This document shows positions 26,759 through 37,500 of a stretch of DNA of 64,000 nt, piece after piece (the stretch's first letter is position 1; each line of letters starts with the position of its first letter). A program made the translations under genes and the position numbers. Below the pieces are notes generated by a model. The model did not search any database and was not told the DNA's origin. It saw only the letters and a list, made by a program, of their open reading frames with translations. The DNA lies in assembly GCF_900107935.1 (NCBI RefSeq), contig NZ_FNVG01000007.1, forward strand, positions 62,001-126,000, read 5' to 3'. This DNA comes from Vibrio hangzhouensis. GTDB taxonomy: Bacteria; Pseudomonadota; Gammaproteobacteria; Enterobacterales; Vibrionaceae.

Positions 26759-29148
26759 CAGTGATAAAAAAGTTGGCATCGAGTGGTAAAAAGCCAACAA
26801 CGAGAAAGACAGCCACAAAGCAAACCAGCAAGTCCCGAGCGACGGCAGGTAAGGCGAAACGTAAACCTGCACGCAAGAAACAGCCGAAAGGCGCCTGGCG
26901 CAAGAGGCTTTTCTCTATTGGCTGGAAACTGGCACTGGTCGGCATCATTGCCGTTGGGGCGGTAGGGTATTACCTCGATCAGGTGGTGAAAGAACGATTT
27001 GAAGGTAACTTGTTTGAGCTGCCCACTGTAGTCTATGCCAGAGTCCTGAACTTATCAGTGGGTGACCGTATCTCCATTGCACAGTTGCGTAATGAACTCG
27101 ATGTTCTCAGCTACCGAAAAGTGGCTCAGCCACGCCAGCCGGGTGAGTACTCTGCGTCATCGACTAAAATCGAGCTGATTCGAAGACCATTTGAATTTGC
27201 TGACGGGCCAGAACCGGATCGCCATGTGATGCTTTACTTTAACGATGGAGCTTTGACGCGCATACAGTCACTGGACAAGGATGGCGACCTTGGTTTCTTG
27301 CGAATCGAACCTAAGATGCTGGGCATGTTAGAGAAACAGGCTGATGAGCAGCGCTTGTTCCTAAGACGTGACCAGTTTCCGGAAGTGATGATCGATGCCC
27401 TGCTGGCCACTGAAGACAGAGATTTCTATCAGCATGATGGTGTTTCTCCTACGGCCATCGCCCGCGCGTTCTTTGCCAATATGCGTGCCGGACGTACTGT
27501 GCAGGGCGGCAGTACCTTGACTCAGCAGTTAGCCAAGAACCTGTTTTTGACCAGTGACCGAACTTTGTGGCGCAAAATTCGCGAAGTATACATCGCATTG
27601 ATCCTTGATTACCGCTATAGCAAAGACGAAATTCTCGAAGCTTATCTGAATGAGGTTTATCTGGGGCAGAGTCGCGGAGAGGCGATTCATGGCTTTGGAC
27701 TGGCTTCTCGACTCTATTTTGGTCAACCTTTGCAAGAGCTGCGTATCGATCAGTTAGCGATGCTGGTAGGCATGGTGAAGGGGCCTTCCTATTACAACCC
27801 GATCCGGCATCCGGAGCGAGCGAAACAACGTCGTGACTTGGTGCTTCGTCTGATGATGGATCAGGGGATGTTGACGGGACGAGAATTTGAGATGGCAGCA
27901 TCACGCAATCTCGATTTGCAGGATAAGCCGCAAATTGCCAGTCGACAGCCCGCTTATTTTCAGCAACTGAAGCGAGAAATCAGCACTAAGGTTGGCGACA
28001 AGATCAGCGGTGGTAAAGGTATTCGTATCTACACCTCTCTCGATCCTGTGTCTCAGGATAAACTGGAGAAGGCGATTGCCAAACGCCTTCCACAACTGGA
28101 GAAAACGTCTGGAAAAGGCTTAGAGGCTGCCGCTGTGGCCGTTGACAGAACCACGGGAGAAATACGCGCACTGGTAGGCGGTAAGCGTACGGGTTACAGC
28201 GGCTTTAACCGAGCTCTGAATGCCAGCCGTCCAATCGGCTCTCTGGTTAAGCCAGCAGTGTATCTAACTGCACTGGAACAGCCTCAGAGCTACGACTTGG
28301 CCACTACCCTGAACGACAATCCAGTCAAGCTAAAAGGCAGTAAGGGCAATATATGGGAGCCAAGAAACTATGATCGTAAGTTTCGTGGGGATGTCCCTCT
28401 TTATGAAGCGTTAGCCCGTTCTCTGAACGTGCCGACCGTGCGACTCGGTATGTCACTGGGGATAAGTACCGTGTCAAAAACGCTGGTGGAACTGGGGGTG
28501 GACGCCAATGAAATTAAGCCACTGCCTTCGATGTTTCTGGGTTCGTTGTCATTGACGCCTTATCAGGTGGCTCAGATGTTCCAGACCATCGCCAACTCAG
28601 GACGGCAGGCAGAGCTGTCAACCTTGCGTTCCGTGGTGACGGTAGATGGCGATATCCTGTACCGCTCACTACCAAAATCTAGCCAAAAAGTGCCCGAGCA
28701 AGCGGCGTGGCTGACCACTTATGCGATGAAAAAGGGCGTGGCAGAAGGGACGGGACGATTCCTCAATAGTCAATTCCCTCATGCTGCGCTGGCTGGGAAA
28801 ACCGGTACCAGTAACGATACTCGCGACAGCTGGTTTGTTGGTGTGGATGGCCGTGAGGTGACCACTATTTGGGTTGGCCGCGATGACAACAAATCCACGA
28901 AGCTTACTGGCTCCAGTGGTGCACTGCGTGTGTACTCTGATTATCTGAAAGCACGTATTCCAGAGCAGTTGGTGCTGCCCTGGCCAAAAGAAATCAGCAT
29001 GATCGGTTTTTCTAAAACCCGTCAGGGTGCACTGGAACTGGATTGCGGTAATCAGTTTGAGCTGCCGGTATGGGATCAGGATGGTAGCATGAAAGCGTCG
29101 TGTGAGAATCAGCCCAAGCAGTGGATAAAAAACCTGTTCAACTGGTAG
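26755..29148 (+). CDS. mrcB: Penicillin-binding protein 1B
   Basis: This 797-residue bifunctional peptidoglycan synthase has a very basic cytoplasmic N-terminus (1-55), one membrane helix (about 58-78) and a UB2H-like domain. The glycosyltransferase GT51 domain has ATEDRDFYQHDGV and GGSTLTQQLAKN, and the transpeptidase has active site SRPIGSLVKP, SLN as ARSLNVP, and KTGTS. In E. coli its activator is LpoB; no lpoB is seen here, while lpoA, for PBP1A, is at 51554. It is translationally coupled to hrpB. Confidence 0.97.
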   Translation: MTVIKKLASSGKKPTTRKTATKQTSKSRATAGKAKRKPARKKQPKGAWRKRLFSIGWKLALVGIIAVGAVGYYLDQVVKERFEGNLFELPTVVYARVLNLSVGDRISIAQLRNELDVLSYRKVAQPRQPGEYSASSTKIELIRRPFEFADGPEPDRHVMLYFNDGALTRIQSLDKDGDLGFLRIEPKMLGMLEKQADEQRLFLRRDQFPEVMIDALLATEDRDFYQHDGVSPTAIARAFFANMRAGRTVQGGSTLTQQLAKNLFLTSDRTLWRKIREVYIALILDYRYSKDEILEAYLNEVYLGQSRGEAIHGFGLASRLYFGQPLQELRIDQLAMLVGMVKGPSYYNPIRHPERAKQRRDLVLRLMMDQGMLTGREFEMAASRNLDLQDKPQIASRQPAYFQQLKREISTKVGDKISGGKGIRIYTSLDPVSQDKLEKAIAKRLPQLEKTSGKGLEAAAVAVDRTTGEIRALVGGKRTGYSGFNRALNASRPIGSLVKPAVYLTALEQPQSYDLATTLNDNPVKLKGSKGNIWEPRNYDRKFRGDVPLYEALARSLNVPTVRLGMSLGISTVSKTLVELGVDANEIKPLPSMFLGSLSLTPYQVAQMFQTIANSGRQAELSTLRSVVTVDGDILYRSLPKSSQKVPEQAAWLTTYAMKKGVAEGTGRFLNSQFPHAALAGKTGTSNDTRDSWFVGVDGREVTTIWVGRDDNKSTKLTGSSGALRVYSDYLKARIPEQLVLPWPKEISMIGFSKTRQGALELDCGNQFELPVWDQDGSMKASCENQPKQWIKNLFNW

Positions 29149-29273
29149 TTTTTTCGCCAAGAGCTGCCGACAATCTTGCAGGCACCAGCAGGTTAAAGTT
29201 AATGTTAAATAACAAGAGAAATCGCTAATTTACTGATATATTTAATTAACCATAACGAAAAGCGCTTTTAGGG

Positions 29274-31595
29274 ATGAATGTGAAACGCCTGACTCTGTGG
29301 CTATTAGCCGTGACTTTCCTGACCTGCAGTGGGACCGTGCTCGCAACTGATTCTGTCGATGGCAATGATGACCATAAAGACAGGCCGAAAATTGGCCTGG
29401 TGTTAGCGGGTGGCGGTGCCAAGGGGGCCGCACATATTGGTGTGCTAAAAGCGCTGGAAGAGATGCAGATCCCGGTCGACATTATTACCGGGACCAGCAT
29501 GGGGGCTTATGTCGGTGGTCTCTACGCGACCGGGATGAGCGCCGATGAGATCGACAGCTTCATCTACTCGGTGGATTGGAACAACGGCTACCGGGACAGA
29601 GTCAGCCGCAGTCAGCGCCGAGTGCGCGATAAAGAGGCCGAAGACCGCTATCAAATTCGCACTGACATCGGCCTGCACTTCGGCTCCATAGAAGCGCCCA
29701 AAGGGGTGGTGCAAGGGCAGAGCATGCTGCGTATTTTGCGCAAAACCAGCGGCAACCTGCCTCAGTTTGAAACATTCGATGATCTGGCTATTCCTTACCG
29801 TTCAGTCGCGACCGATATCCTTAAACTGGAACCTGTGGTTCTTGATAAAGGCTATCTGGTTGACGCCATGATGGCCAGTATGTCGGTGCCCGGTGCGTTG
29901 CCTCCCTATGAACTTGATGGCTATCTGCTGGTGGATGGGGGTGTCACCAATAACATGCCCGTAGAGCTCGCCAAACAGATGGGGGCTGATATTATCATTG
30001 CGGTTGATATCAGCAGCGATTACAAAGACCGCGAAGATTTTAGCAGTTTCTTCTCAGTCGGAGAGCAGTTGTCTAATTATCTGGTTCGTCGTAGCACGGA
30101 AGAGCAAATGCAGGCGCTAGAGGAACAGGATATATACCTCAATCCTGAAGTCGGGCAAATTTCGACGACGGACTTTTCTTCAATGCCCCAAGCTTATCAA
30201 TTGGGGTATGACGTCGCCTATAGGAATTTACAACAACTCAGTGTACTCACTGTCTCAGGCGCTCAGTACCAGCAATACATCGATGAAAAACAGCAGGCAC
30301 GTAAAAACCTGGTGTACGGCGATGAGAACGTCATCGACCACATCGTCATCAATAACGAAAGTCATTACAGTGATGAGCTGATTACTAAGCGACTGGGTCT
30401 GGAAGCGGGCCAAGCGCTGAAAACAGAGGAAATCGAACAGAGCATTGAAGAGTTGTATGCTCTGGATCGGTTTGAGCTGATTACCTACCACTACAAGACC
30501 GATGAGAACGGTGCAACGGTACTGGAGCTGGATGTCAGAGAGAAGTCCTGGGGACCCAACTACATGGACTTCCGGTTCTTCCTTGAGGAAGACTTCAATG
30601 CGAACAGTTTTTACTCGATTGGCGTTACCACCAACTTTACCGACCTCAATGACCGTGGTGCGGAGTTGAGACTGAATGCCGATTTTGGTACCGACAAGCG
30701 GGTGGAAGCGGAGCTCTATTCTCCATTTATGTTGAATCAGGATTTTTTTCTGCTCGCCGGAGCCAAGTATCACAGTGATCGTCGCAACGTTTTGTGTCAA
30801 ATCAACCAGAGCGAAACCGGGTGTGTAGAGCCAGCGTTAACTGGTAAGGCAGACTTTGTGCCGGTGAGTTACCGTGAATGGGAGGGGGAACTGGCTCTGG
30901 GATACCACGCGACCTTATGGCAGGAGTTTAAGCTGGGCGCACGCTATACCACGGGTGAGTCTTATGTATCGCCATTGCAATCCGCGGGTAAGTTTGAGTT
31001 CGACAGGAAAGGATTCTTTGCCAATTACAAACTGGATACGCTGGATGATTTCAGTTTACCGACCAAAGGCTGGTATGTGGATCTGGAGTACGTATACTCC
31101 CGTGACAGCGGTGACCAAACGGTGAGTGACCAGCCCTCAGGTTTTTCAGACAATGCCTATGAGATATCAGTAAAAACCAAGTACGTACGAACCTTCGCTC
31201 GCAATACCCTGGTAGGGTCGTTTGATTATGGCATGATTGAAACTGAAAACGACTCGTTACCGGTGAACCCGAGAGAGCTCGGTGGCTTTCTTAACCTGTC
31301 CGGTATTCCCCGAAATAGTCTGATAGGCCAAAATAAACTCTATGGCAGTTTGGTGTATCGCTACCGCTGGTTTGATAACGACTTTGGTATGTTCCAGTCT
31401 CCGGTCTATCTGGGCGCTTCAGCTGAGTATGGTGGTGTATGGGATGGTGACAAGAATGTATCAAATGCGCCGCTGTTTTTGGCGGGGTCGGTGTTTGCCG
31501 GAATTGATTCGCCCGTAGGGCCCATCATGCTATCGTATGGACGAGTAGAAACCGGACTCAACTCGTTCTACTTAATCATTGGTGCCGACTATTAA
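29274..31595 (+). CDS. Patatin-POTRA-beta-barrel protein (type Vd autotransporter-like phospholipase)
   Basis: This 773-residue protein starts with a signal peptide (to about residue 25). A patatin phospholipase domain (about 35-330) follows, with oxyanion loop GGGAKG, nucleophile Ser75 in GTSMG and catalytic Asp in VDGG. A POTRA-like domain (about 345-420) leads to an outer-membrane barrel of the bacterial surface antigen family. The order matches PlpD/FplA type Vd autotransporters, in which the barrel displays or exports the lipase. All catalytic residues are present, so an active phospholipase A is expected. The last residues are GADY rather than ending in Phe. It stands alone between mrcB and acnB. 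Confidence 0.88.
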   Translation: MNVKRLTLWLLAVTFLTCSGTVLATDSVDGNDDHKDRPKIGLVLAGGGAKGAAHIGVLKALEEMQIPVDIITGTSMGAYVGGLYATGMSADEIDSFIYSVDWNNGYRDRVSRSQRRVRDKEAEDRYQIRTDIGLHFGSIEAPKGVVQGQSMLRILRKTSGNLPQFETFDDLAIPYRSVATDILKLEPVVLDKGYLVDAMMASMSVPGALPPYELDGYLLVDGGVTNNMPVELAKQMGADIIIAVDISSDYKDREDFSSFFSVGEQLSNYLVRRSTEEQMQALEEQDIYLNPEVGQISTTDFSSMPQAYQLGYDVAYRNLQQLSVLTVSGAQYQQYIDEKQQARKNLVYGDENVIDHIVINNESHYSDELITKRLGLEAGQALKTEEIEQSIEELYALDRFELITYHYKTDENGATVLELDVREKSWGPNYMDFRFFLEEDFNANSFYSIGVTTNFTDLNDRGAELRLNADFGTDKRVEAELYSPFMLNQDFFLLAGAKYHSDRRNVLCQINQSETGCVEPALTGKADFVPVSYREWEGELALGYHATLWQEFKLGARYTTGESYVSPLQSAGKFEFDRKGFFANYKLDTLDDFSLPTKGWYVDLEYVYSRDSGDQTVSDQPSGFSDNAYEISVKTKYVRTFARNTLVGSFDYGMIETENDSLPVNPRELGGFLNLSGIPRNSLIGQNKLYGSLVYRYRWFDNDFGMFQSPVYLGASAEYGGVWDGDKNVSNAPLFLAGSVFAGIDSPVGPIMLSYGRVETGLNSFYLIIGADY

Positions 31596-31879
31596 CACTG
31601 GTATCACTCATAGTTATATTGAATATAGATATTTAAAATGAAGGGGCAGTTTGCGCTGACTTGTTGCGACTTTAGTTGGAAATCGTTGATTTTTACTTAA
31701 ACTTGCAATGTTGGTCAAAATGATAAGATTTTAATCTAACGTTAAATTTGCTATTCTTCGCCCCACAGTTTGGCCTCTCTGGCGCTGCTGATTCAATTAT
31801 TGATGACGACATATGGCAATGGAGAGCCAAGTTTCCAAGGATGTCCACTCCTAATTCTAATTATTAAGGAGGGACCGCA
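31596..31879 (+). other. acnB upstream region
   Basis: About 280 AT-rich bases without a conventional gene. They should contain the acnB promoter(s) and a 5' leader ending in the strong AAGGAGGG at 31867-31874. No single promoter match stands out and no terminator is seen for the upstream patatin gene. Confidence 0.4.
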
Positions 31880-31963
31880 ATGAGAGGAAAAAAGTCGTGC
31901 TTGAAGCCTACCGTAAACACGTCGAAGAGCGTGCTGCCGAAGGAGTTGTCCCAAGACCTCTAG
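31880..31963 (+). other. 27-codon ORF with strong ribosome-binding site overlapping the acnB start out of frame
   Basis: ATG31880 is preceded by a near-perfect AAGGAGGG (31867-31874). It opens a 27-codon frame ending at TAG31961 that overlaps the first 67 bases of acnB in another frame. The peptide is basic at its start ([10 protein letters not shown]). It could be a translated leader that controls entry at the acnB GTG codon. No function is claimed. Confidence 0.35.
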
Positions 31964-34494
31964 ACGCTGAGCAAGTTGCTGGACTTGTTGAGTTACTGAA
32001 AAATCCACCTCAGGGTGAAGAAGAGTTCATCCTTGACCTCCTAGAGAACCGTATCCCACCTGGCGTAGACGAAGCTGCTTATGTTAAAGCGGGTTTCCTA
32101 ACGGCTGTGACTAAAGGCGATGTGACGTCTCCGCTGGTCAGCCGTGAAAAAGCAGCTGAACTACTTGGCACCATGCAAGGCGGTTATAACATTGAATCAC
32201 TGATCGCACTGCTTGACGATGCTGAGCTTGCGCCGATCGCGGTTAAAGCCCTATCACACACTTTGCTGATGTTTGATGCATTCTATGACGTGGAAGAAAA
32301 AGCCAAAGCAGGCAATGCCTATGCAAAGCAGGTTCTGACGTCCTGGGCTGAAGCTGAGTGGTTCTTGTCAAAACCTGAACTACAACAAAAAATCACTCTT
32401 ACCGTGTTCAAAGTAACGGGTGAGACCAATACCGATGACCTGTCTCCAGCACCGGACGCATGGTCTCGTCCTGATATTCCGGTTCACGCTCTGGCGATGC
32501 TGAAAAATGCTCGTGATGGCATTGACCCTGACCAGCCTGGCTCAATTGGCCCTATCAAACAGATCGAAGCACTGAAAGAGCAAGGTCATCAACTGGTTTA
32601 TGTGGGTGATGTTGTTGGTACCGGTTCATCGCGTAAATCGGCAACCAACTCCGTGCTGTGGTTCATGGGTGATGACATCCCGAATGTACCGAACAAGCGC
32701 GCGGGTGGTTATGTGCTAGGTGGTAAGATTGCACCTATCTTCTTTAACACAATGGAAGATGCTGGCGCACTGCCAATCGAAGTGGATGTGACAAAGCTGA
32801 ATATGGGTGACGTGATTGACGTTTATCCGTATGAAGGCAAAGTGTGCAACCATGAAACTGGTGAAACTCTGGCTGAGTTTGCACTAAAAACAGACGTACT
32901 GATTGATGAAGTTCGCGCAGGTGGTCGTATTCCACTTATCATTGGTCGTGGTCTAACAGACCGTGCTCGCCAATCTCTAGGACTTGAACCATCAGAAGTC
33001 TTCCGCCGTCCAGTAGCCGTTGAAGAGTCAGATGCAGGCTATACACTGGCTCAGAAGATGGTGGGTAAAGCATGTGGTGTTGAAGGTGTTCGTCCGGGCA
33101 CTTATTGTGAGCCTAAGATGACGACGGTTGGTTCGCAAGATACCACAGGACCAATGACACGTGATGAGCTAAAAGACTTAGCATGTCTGGGCTTCTCAGC
33201 CGATCTAGTGATGCAGTCATTCTGCCACACCTCCGCGTATCCAAAACCAGTGGATGTGAACACTCACCATACATTACCTGATTTCATCATGAACCGTGCA
33301 GGTGTTTCACTGCGCCCAGGTGATGGTGTTATTCACTCTTGGTTAAACCGTATGCTTCTGCCTGATACTGTTGGTACCGGTGGTGACTCACATACTCGTT
33401 TCCCTCTCGGTATTTCTTTCCCTGCTGGTTCTGGTCTTGTCGCGTTTGCTGCGGCAACAGGTGTTATGCCTCTTGATATGCCGGAATCTATCCTTGTACG
33501 CTTTAAAGGTGAAATGCAGCCGGGTATCACGCTCCGTGATCTGGTTCATGCGATTCCTTACTATGCGATTCAGCAAGGTCTGTTGACGGTAGAGAAAGCG
33601 GGTAAGATCAACGAGTTCTCTGGTCGTATCCTAGAGATTGAAGGTGTTGAGCACCTGACGGTTGAGCAAGCATTCGAACTTTCTGATGCTTCGGCTGAAC
33701 GTAGTGCTGCGGGTTGTACCGTTAAACTGTCTCAAGAGTCTATCGAAGAGTATCTGAACTCAAACATCACTATGCTTAAGTGGATGATTTCAGAAGGCTA
33801 TGGTGACCGTCGTACTATTGAGCGTCGTATTATTGCGATGCAAGAGTGGTTGGCTAACCCAGAACTGATGCAAGCGGATAGCGATGCAGAATACGCACAT
33901 GTTATCGAGATTGACCTTGCTGACGTGACACAGCCAATCCTTTGTGCACCAAATGACCCAGATGATGCTCGTCTACTTTCTGACGTTCAGGGGACAGAAA
34001 TCAACGAAGTATTCATTGGTTCTTGTATGACTAACATTGGTCACTTCCGTGCCGCAGGTAAGTTGCTTGAGAAGTACAATGGTCAGCTTGATACTCGTCT
34101 ATGGATTGCTCCCCCAACGAAAATGGACCGTGACCAGCTAACAGAAGAAGGCTACTACGGTATCTTTGGTCGCGCTGGGGTTCGCATCGAAACACCGGGA
34201 TGCTCATTGTGTATGGGTAACCAGGCACGTGTAGCTGACGAAGCGACGGTAATGTCTACGTCAACGCGTAACTTCCCTAACCGTCTGGGTACGGGTGCTA
34301 ATGTGTACCTGGCGTCTGCGGAATTGTCTTCAGTAGGTGCAATCCTAGGTAAGATTCCAACCAAAGAAGAATACCTGGAGTATATGAAGCAAATTGATCC
34401 AACGGCAGCAGATACATACCGCTACCTGAACTTCCACCGTATGGGGCAGTACACAGAGAAAGCGGATACGGTGATTTTCCAAGAGCCAGCATAA
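31897..34494 (+). CDS. acnB: Bifunctional aconitate hydratase 2 / 2-methylisocitrate dehydratase
   Basis: This 865-residue TCA-cycle enzyme has the AcnB order: HEAT-like N-terminal domain (1-160), swivel domain (about 170-370), then the three catalytic domains. The [4Fe-4S] ligands are in [12 protein letters not shown] sequence near residue 442 and in the pair [11 protein letters not shown] near residue 770; [11 protein letters not shown] is another family motif. The start GTG31897 gives the conserved [16 protein letters not shown] and has GAGGA 9 bases upstream. A stronger ribosome-binding site serves an out-of-frame ATG17 bases earlier. A strong terminator follows. Confidence 0.96.
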   Translation: MLEAYRKHVEERAAEGVVPRPLDAEQVAGLVELLKNPPQGEEEFILDLLENRIPPGVDEAAYVKAGFLTAVTKGDVTSPLVSREKAAELLGTMQGGYNIESLIALLDDAELAPIAVKALSHTLLMFDAFYDVEEKAKAGNAYAKQVLTSWAEAEWFLSKPELQQKITLTVFKVTGETNTDDLSPAPDAWSRPDIPVHALAMLKNARDGIDPDQPGSIGPIKQIEALKEQGHQLVYVGDVVGTGSSRKSATNSVLWFMGDDIPNVPNKRAGGYVLGGKIAPIFFNTMEDAGALPIEVDVTKLNMGDVIDVYPYEGKVCNHETGETLAEFALKTDVLIDEVRAGGRIPLIIGRGLTDRARQSLGLEPSEVFRRPVAVEESDAGYTLAQKMVGKACGVEGVRPGTYCEPKMTTVGSQDTTGPMTRDELKDLACLGFSADLVMQSFCHTSAYPKPVDVNTHHTLPDFIMNRAGVSLRPGDGVIHSWLNRMLLPDTVGTGGDSHTRFPLGISFPAGSGLVAFAAATGVMPLDMPESILVRFKGEMQPGITLRDLVHAIPYYAIQQGLLTVEKAGKINEFSGRILEIEGVEHLTVEQAFELSDASAERSAAGCTVKLSQESIEEYLNSNITMLKWMISEGYGDRRTIERRIIAMQEWLANPELMQADSDAEYAHVIEIDLADVTQPILCAPNDPDDARLLSDVQGTEINEVFIGSCMTNIGHFRAAGKLLEKYNGQLDTRLWIAPPTKMDRDQLTEEGYYGIFGRAGVRIETPGCSLCMGNQARVADEATVMSTSTRNFPNRLGTGANVYLASAELSSVGAILGKIPTKEEYLEYMKQIDPTAADTYRYLNFHRMGQYTEKADTVIFQEPA

Positions 34495-34520
34495 TAGTTT
34501 GCTCAGGAAAGTACTGAACA

Positions 34521-34549
34521 AAAAACGGCCACTTCAGTGGCCGTTTTTT
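34521..34549. terminator. Bidirectional terminator between acnB and the hybrid kinase gene
   Basis: A stem of about 12 bp, AAAAACGGCCAC / GTGGCCGTTTTT, with a TTCA loop and flanking A and T tracts lies between two convergent genes. Confidence 0.9.
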
Positions 34550-34579
34550 ATTATTGTCATACGGGTAGCAGCGACGAGT

Positions 34580-37500
34580 TTACTGAGTCAGCAGTTTCTG
34601 CAGTTTATCCCGTACCGCGATAATGTGGTCGCGTTCCGGACCTTGGCGCTGACAGTGGTCCAGTATGTAGTCAATGGAGCTGAGAACGGTTCGCCATCTC
34701 GGGGTTTTTGGCAGCGTTTCAATGCGTAGGTATTTGTCCAGTGTACGAGTTTGTAGCGTGCTTCGATCCAAATAGACACGCCACAAGCCGCTTTGCTCGG
34801 CAAAAGCAAACTTAGTTTGACCGGTGACGCTTTCCCAGTAGTCTAACGAGCTGGTCATGGTCTCGACCAATAACTCGCGCATCATTTCTGGGCGTGACTT
34901 TTCCTCATCCGCCGCTTTATCAGCCAGACGAGTAAACTCCCCGCCCAGCTCTTTAAGTTCCTGAAGTTTGGCTTTGTCGCCTTCAATGGCATAGGTTGAC
35001 AGGGCATCAATTGCCGCTTCCAGGTTTTTGACTCGCGTCGCATCCAGAGACTGGCCTTGCTCAAAAATATAAATGCTCTTGAGTCCAGAGCTTTCAGGGA
35101 GAGTCAGGACATCCGCGTTGATGTGCTGCCGGACATCGTCGACGAAGACATCTATGTCACCGCAGTAATGCTCTTGTGATAAGTGGATAAATTTGGGACC
35201 AATCAACTCTTCGACATTGGAGCGTTTCAGTTGTTCTACACTGCGCCGGAACAGTCGGGCCGCACTCTGGTTAGCAAACTGCACCTTTAGGTCGTCACGT
35301 ATGCAGACGATCGCCTCTGGGGCGCTATCCAGTTGCTCGATCAATCGTCCCTGAGTTTCCAGCAAACTGGCTTCAACTAAGGCACGTTGCTTGATTTCAT
35401 ACTTGAGTGACTGATTTTCTGCTCGCCTCTGCTCAGCTTTGCTAGCCTGCAGGTGAGCAGCGATACGCGCCGCGAGTTCAGGCTTACTGAACGGCTTCGC
35501 CAAATAGTCGTTTGCACCGAGTTCAAAACCACGCACCCGGTCCTCTGACTGATTTAACGCAGTGAGCATAATGATCGGCAATTGGGCATGATCGTACTGT
35601 TCACGTATGGTCTCGCAGACTTCAAAGCCGCTCATTCCCGGCATCATGATGTCCAGTAGTAATAAATCTGGCTTTTGTTGTTCGATCAGCGTCAGGGTCT
35701 CTAAGCCATCTTTCGCCAAGACAACCTGATACCCTTCAAGGCGTAAAAAGCTCTCGAGAATACGCAGGTTCACCGGTTCATCATCGGCCACAAGCAGCAC
35801 CGGACCGTCGGGATTCTCTGGCAGCACTTCTTCCTCTTCCAGATTGAGTTCAGAGGGCTCAGCAACATGGTAATGGCTGCGGTGAGCAAGATGTGACATC
35901 TGCTCTATCTCGTCTTGTGTTGCCAGCGGTAAGGTAAAGCTGAACGTTGTACCAACATGGGGCTGACTACTCACATACAGTGAGCCGCCCATCAATTCAA
36001 TCAGTTGCCGGCTGATGGACAATCCCAGGCCTGCCCCCTGACGATAATGACTAGAGTCGTGACCCGCTTGCACCAGAGGCTCAAAGATGTGCTCAAGTTG
36101 TTGCGCCGGGATACCCTGACCTGTGTCAACGACCTGCACCCGAATGTGGTCTTCCATGGCCGTTGCAGACAGAACAATCTTACCTTCGTTGGTGTACTTG
36201 ATGGCATTGCCAACCAGATTGTACAGCACCTGCTCCAGGCGTTGGGGATCGGCAGAGACATACGGTAGAGGCTCGAGTACCTGATTAATAATACGGATTT
36301 TTTTGTCGCCAAGCAGGTGATGGGACAGTTCCAGTACCAGTTGGGTAGAACTGGTCAGACTCAGAGCTGAGCGTTCGATATCCAGATTGCCGTAGCGCAT
36401 CTTATGGTAATCGAGCAGGTCATCGACCAGACTGGCCAGTCGTTGGCCGCTGTTAACGATAATATCCAACTGATACTTATGGTTGGCTGCGATGGGGCCA
36501 TTGGCACCTGAAATCATGGCTTCAGCGATGCCAATCATGCCGTGCAAAGGGGTTCTCAACTCATGGGATGTGGTTGCCAGAAACTCGTCTTTCAGTTTGT
36601 TGGCGAGCTGCAGTTCTTCATTTTGCTTTTTGATGGTAATGAGGTTCTGTTCCAACTCGTGATTCTGGCTTTTGATCAGTTCGATTTTCTCTTTGATTGA
36701 ACGTCGCATACGCTCAAAACTCAGCGCCAGACGACCAATTTCATCTTTTCGATCCGCGCTGATGATTGAAGGTTCAAGATCCCCACCCGAGGCTCTCTCA
36801 GCTGCCCAGGTCAGTTTCAACAGTGGCGATGTAATAAAGTTGGAAAGGTAGTGTGAAGCAATCACCACCAGAACTATGGCGGTGAGCATGGCGAACACGA
36901 ACAGGGTTTCCAGTTGATTGACACTGGCAAAGGCAATCGCTTCAGGGGTTTCGGCCACCAGAGCCCAGTGAGTGTTACTTAGCTGTACTGGTGCAAAGGC
37001 GGCAAAGTAGTCTTCCCCGAGTGCATTTTTATAGCTTCCCACCAGGGTCAGTCCGGACAGAGCTTGTGAAATGACCTTATCACTTTGTTCGATACTCTGC
37101 GCCGTCAGACCTAATATTTTTGGCGAGTGATCACTGCCGACTAACAGCAATTCTATGTCTTCAGGTTTGCCGTCGGTGATCAACTGAGTGATGCCTTTGA
37201 TCGGCAGGCGGAACATGGCGTAGCTGTGTAAATAGCCCTGCTGGATGATGGGTGCCCCAAGCCAGGCATATTGCTGCTCATCCTGAATCGCAAAATCAGA
37301 AACAATGACAGGGGTATATTCTTCGTTTTCTTCACGTTTTTGAGTGACTTCTGACTTAAGCTGAGCAAAGGCTTCTCCCAGGATCTGGGTGGAGAACGTC
37401 CCGTTTTCCAGATTGGTACCGTAGTAACCGTGTTTATATACCGAATAGGTCACGTTGCCAGCAAGATCGACAAGGATAATGTCATCAAAATCGGAACGCT

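Noticed and set aside
31725..31760. ArcA- or FNR-like boxes upstream of acnB
   Set aside because: AT-rich GTTAA-like matches occur but none meets a full consensus, so no site is called.
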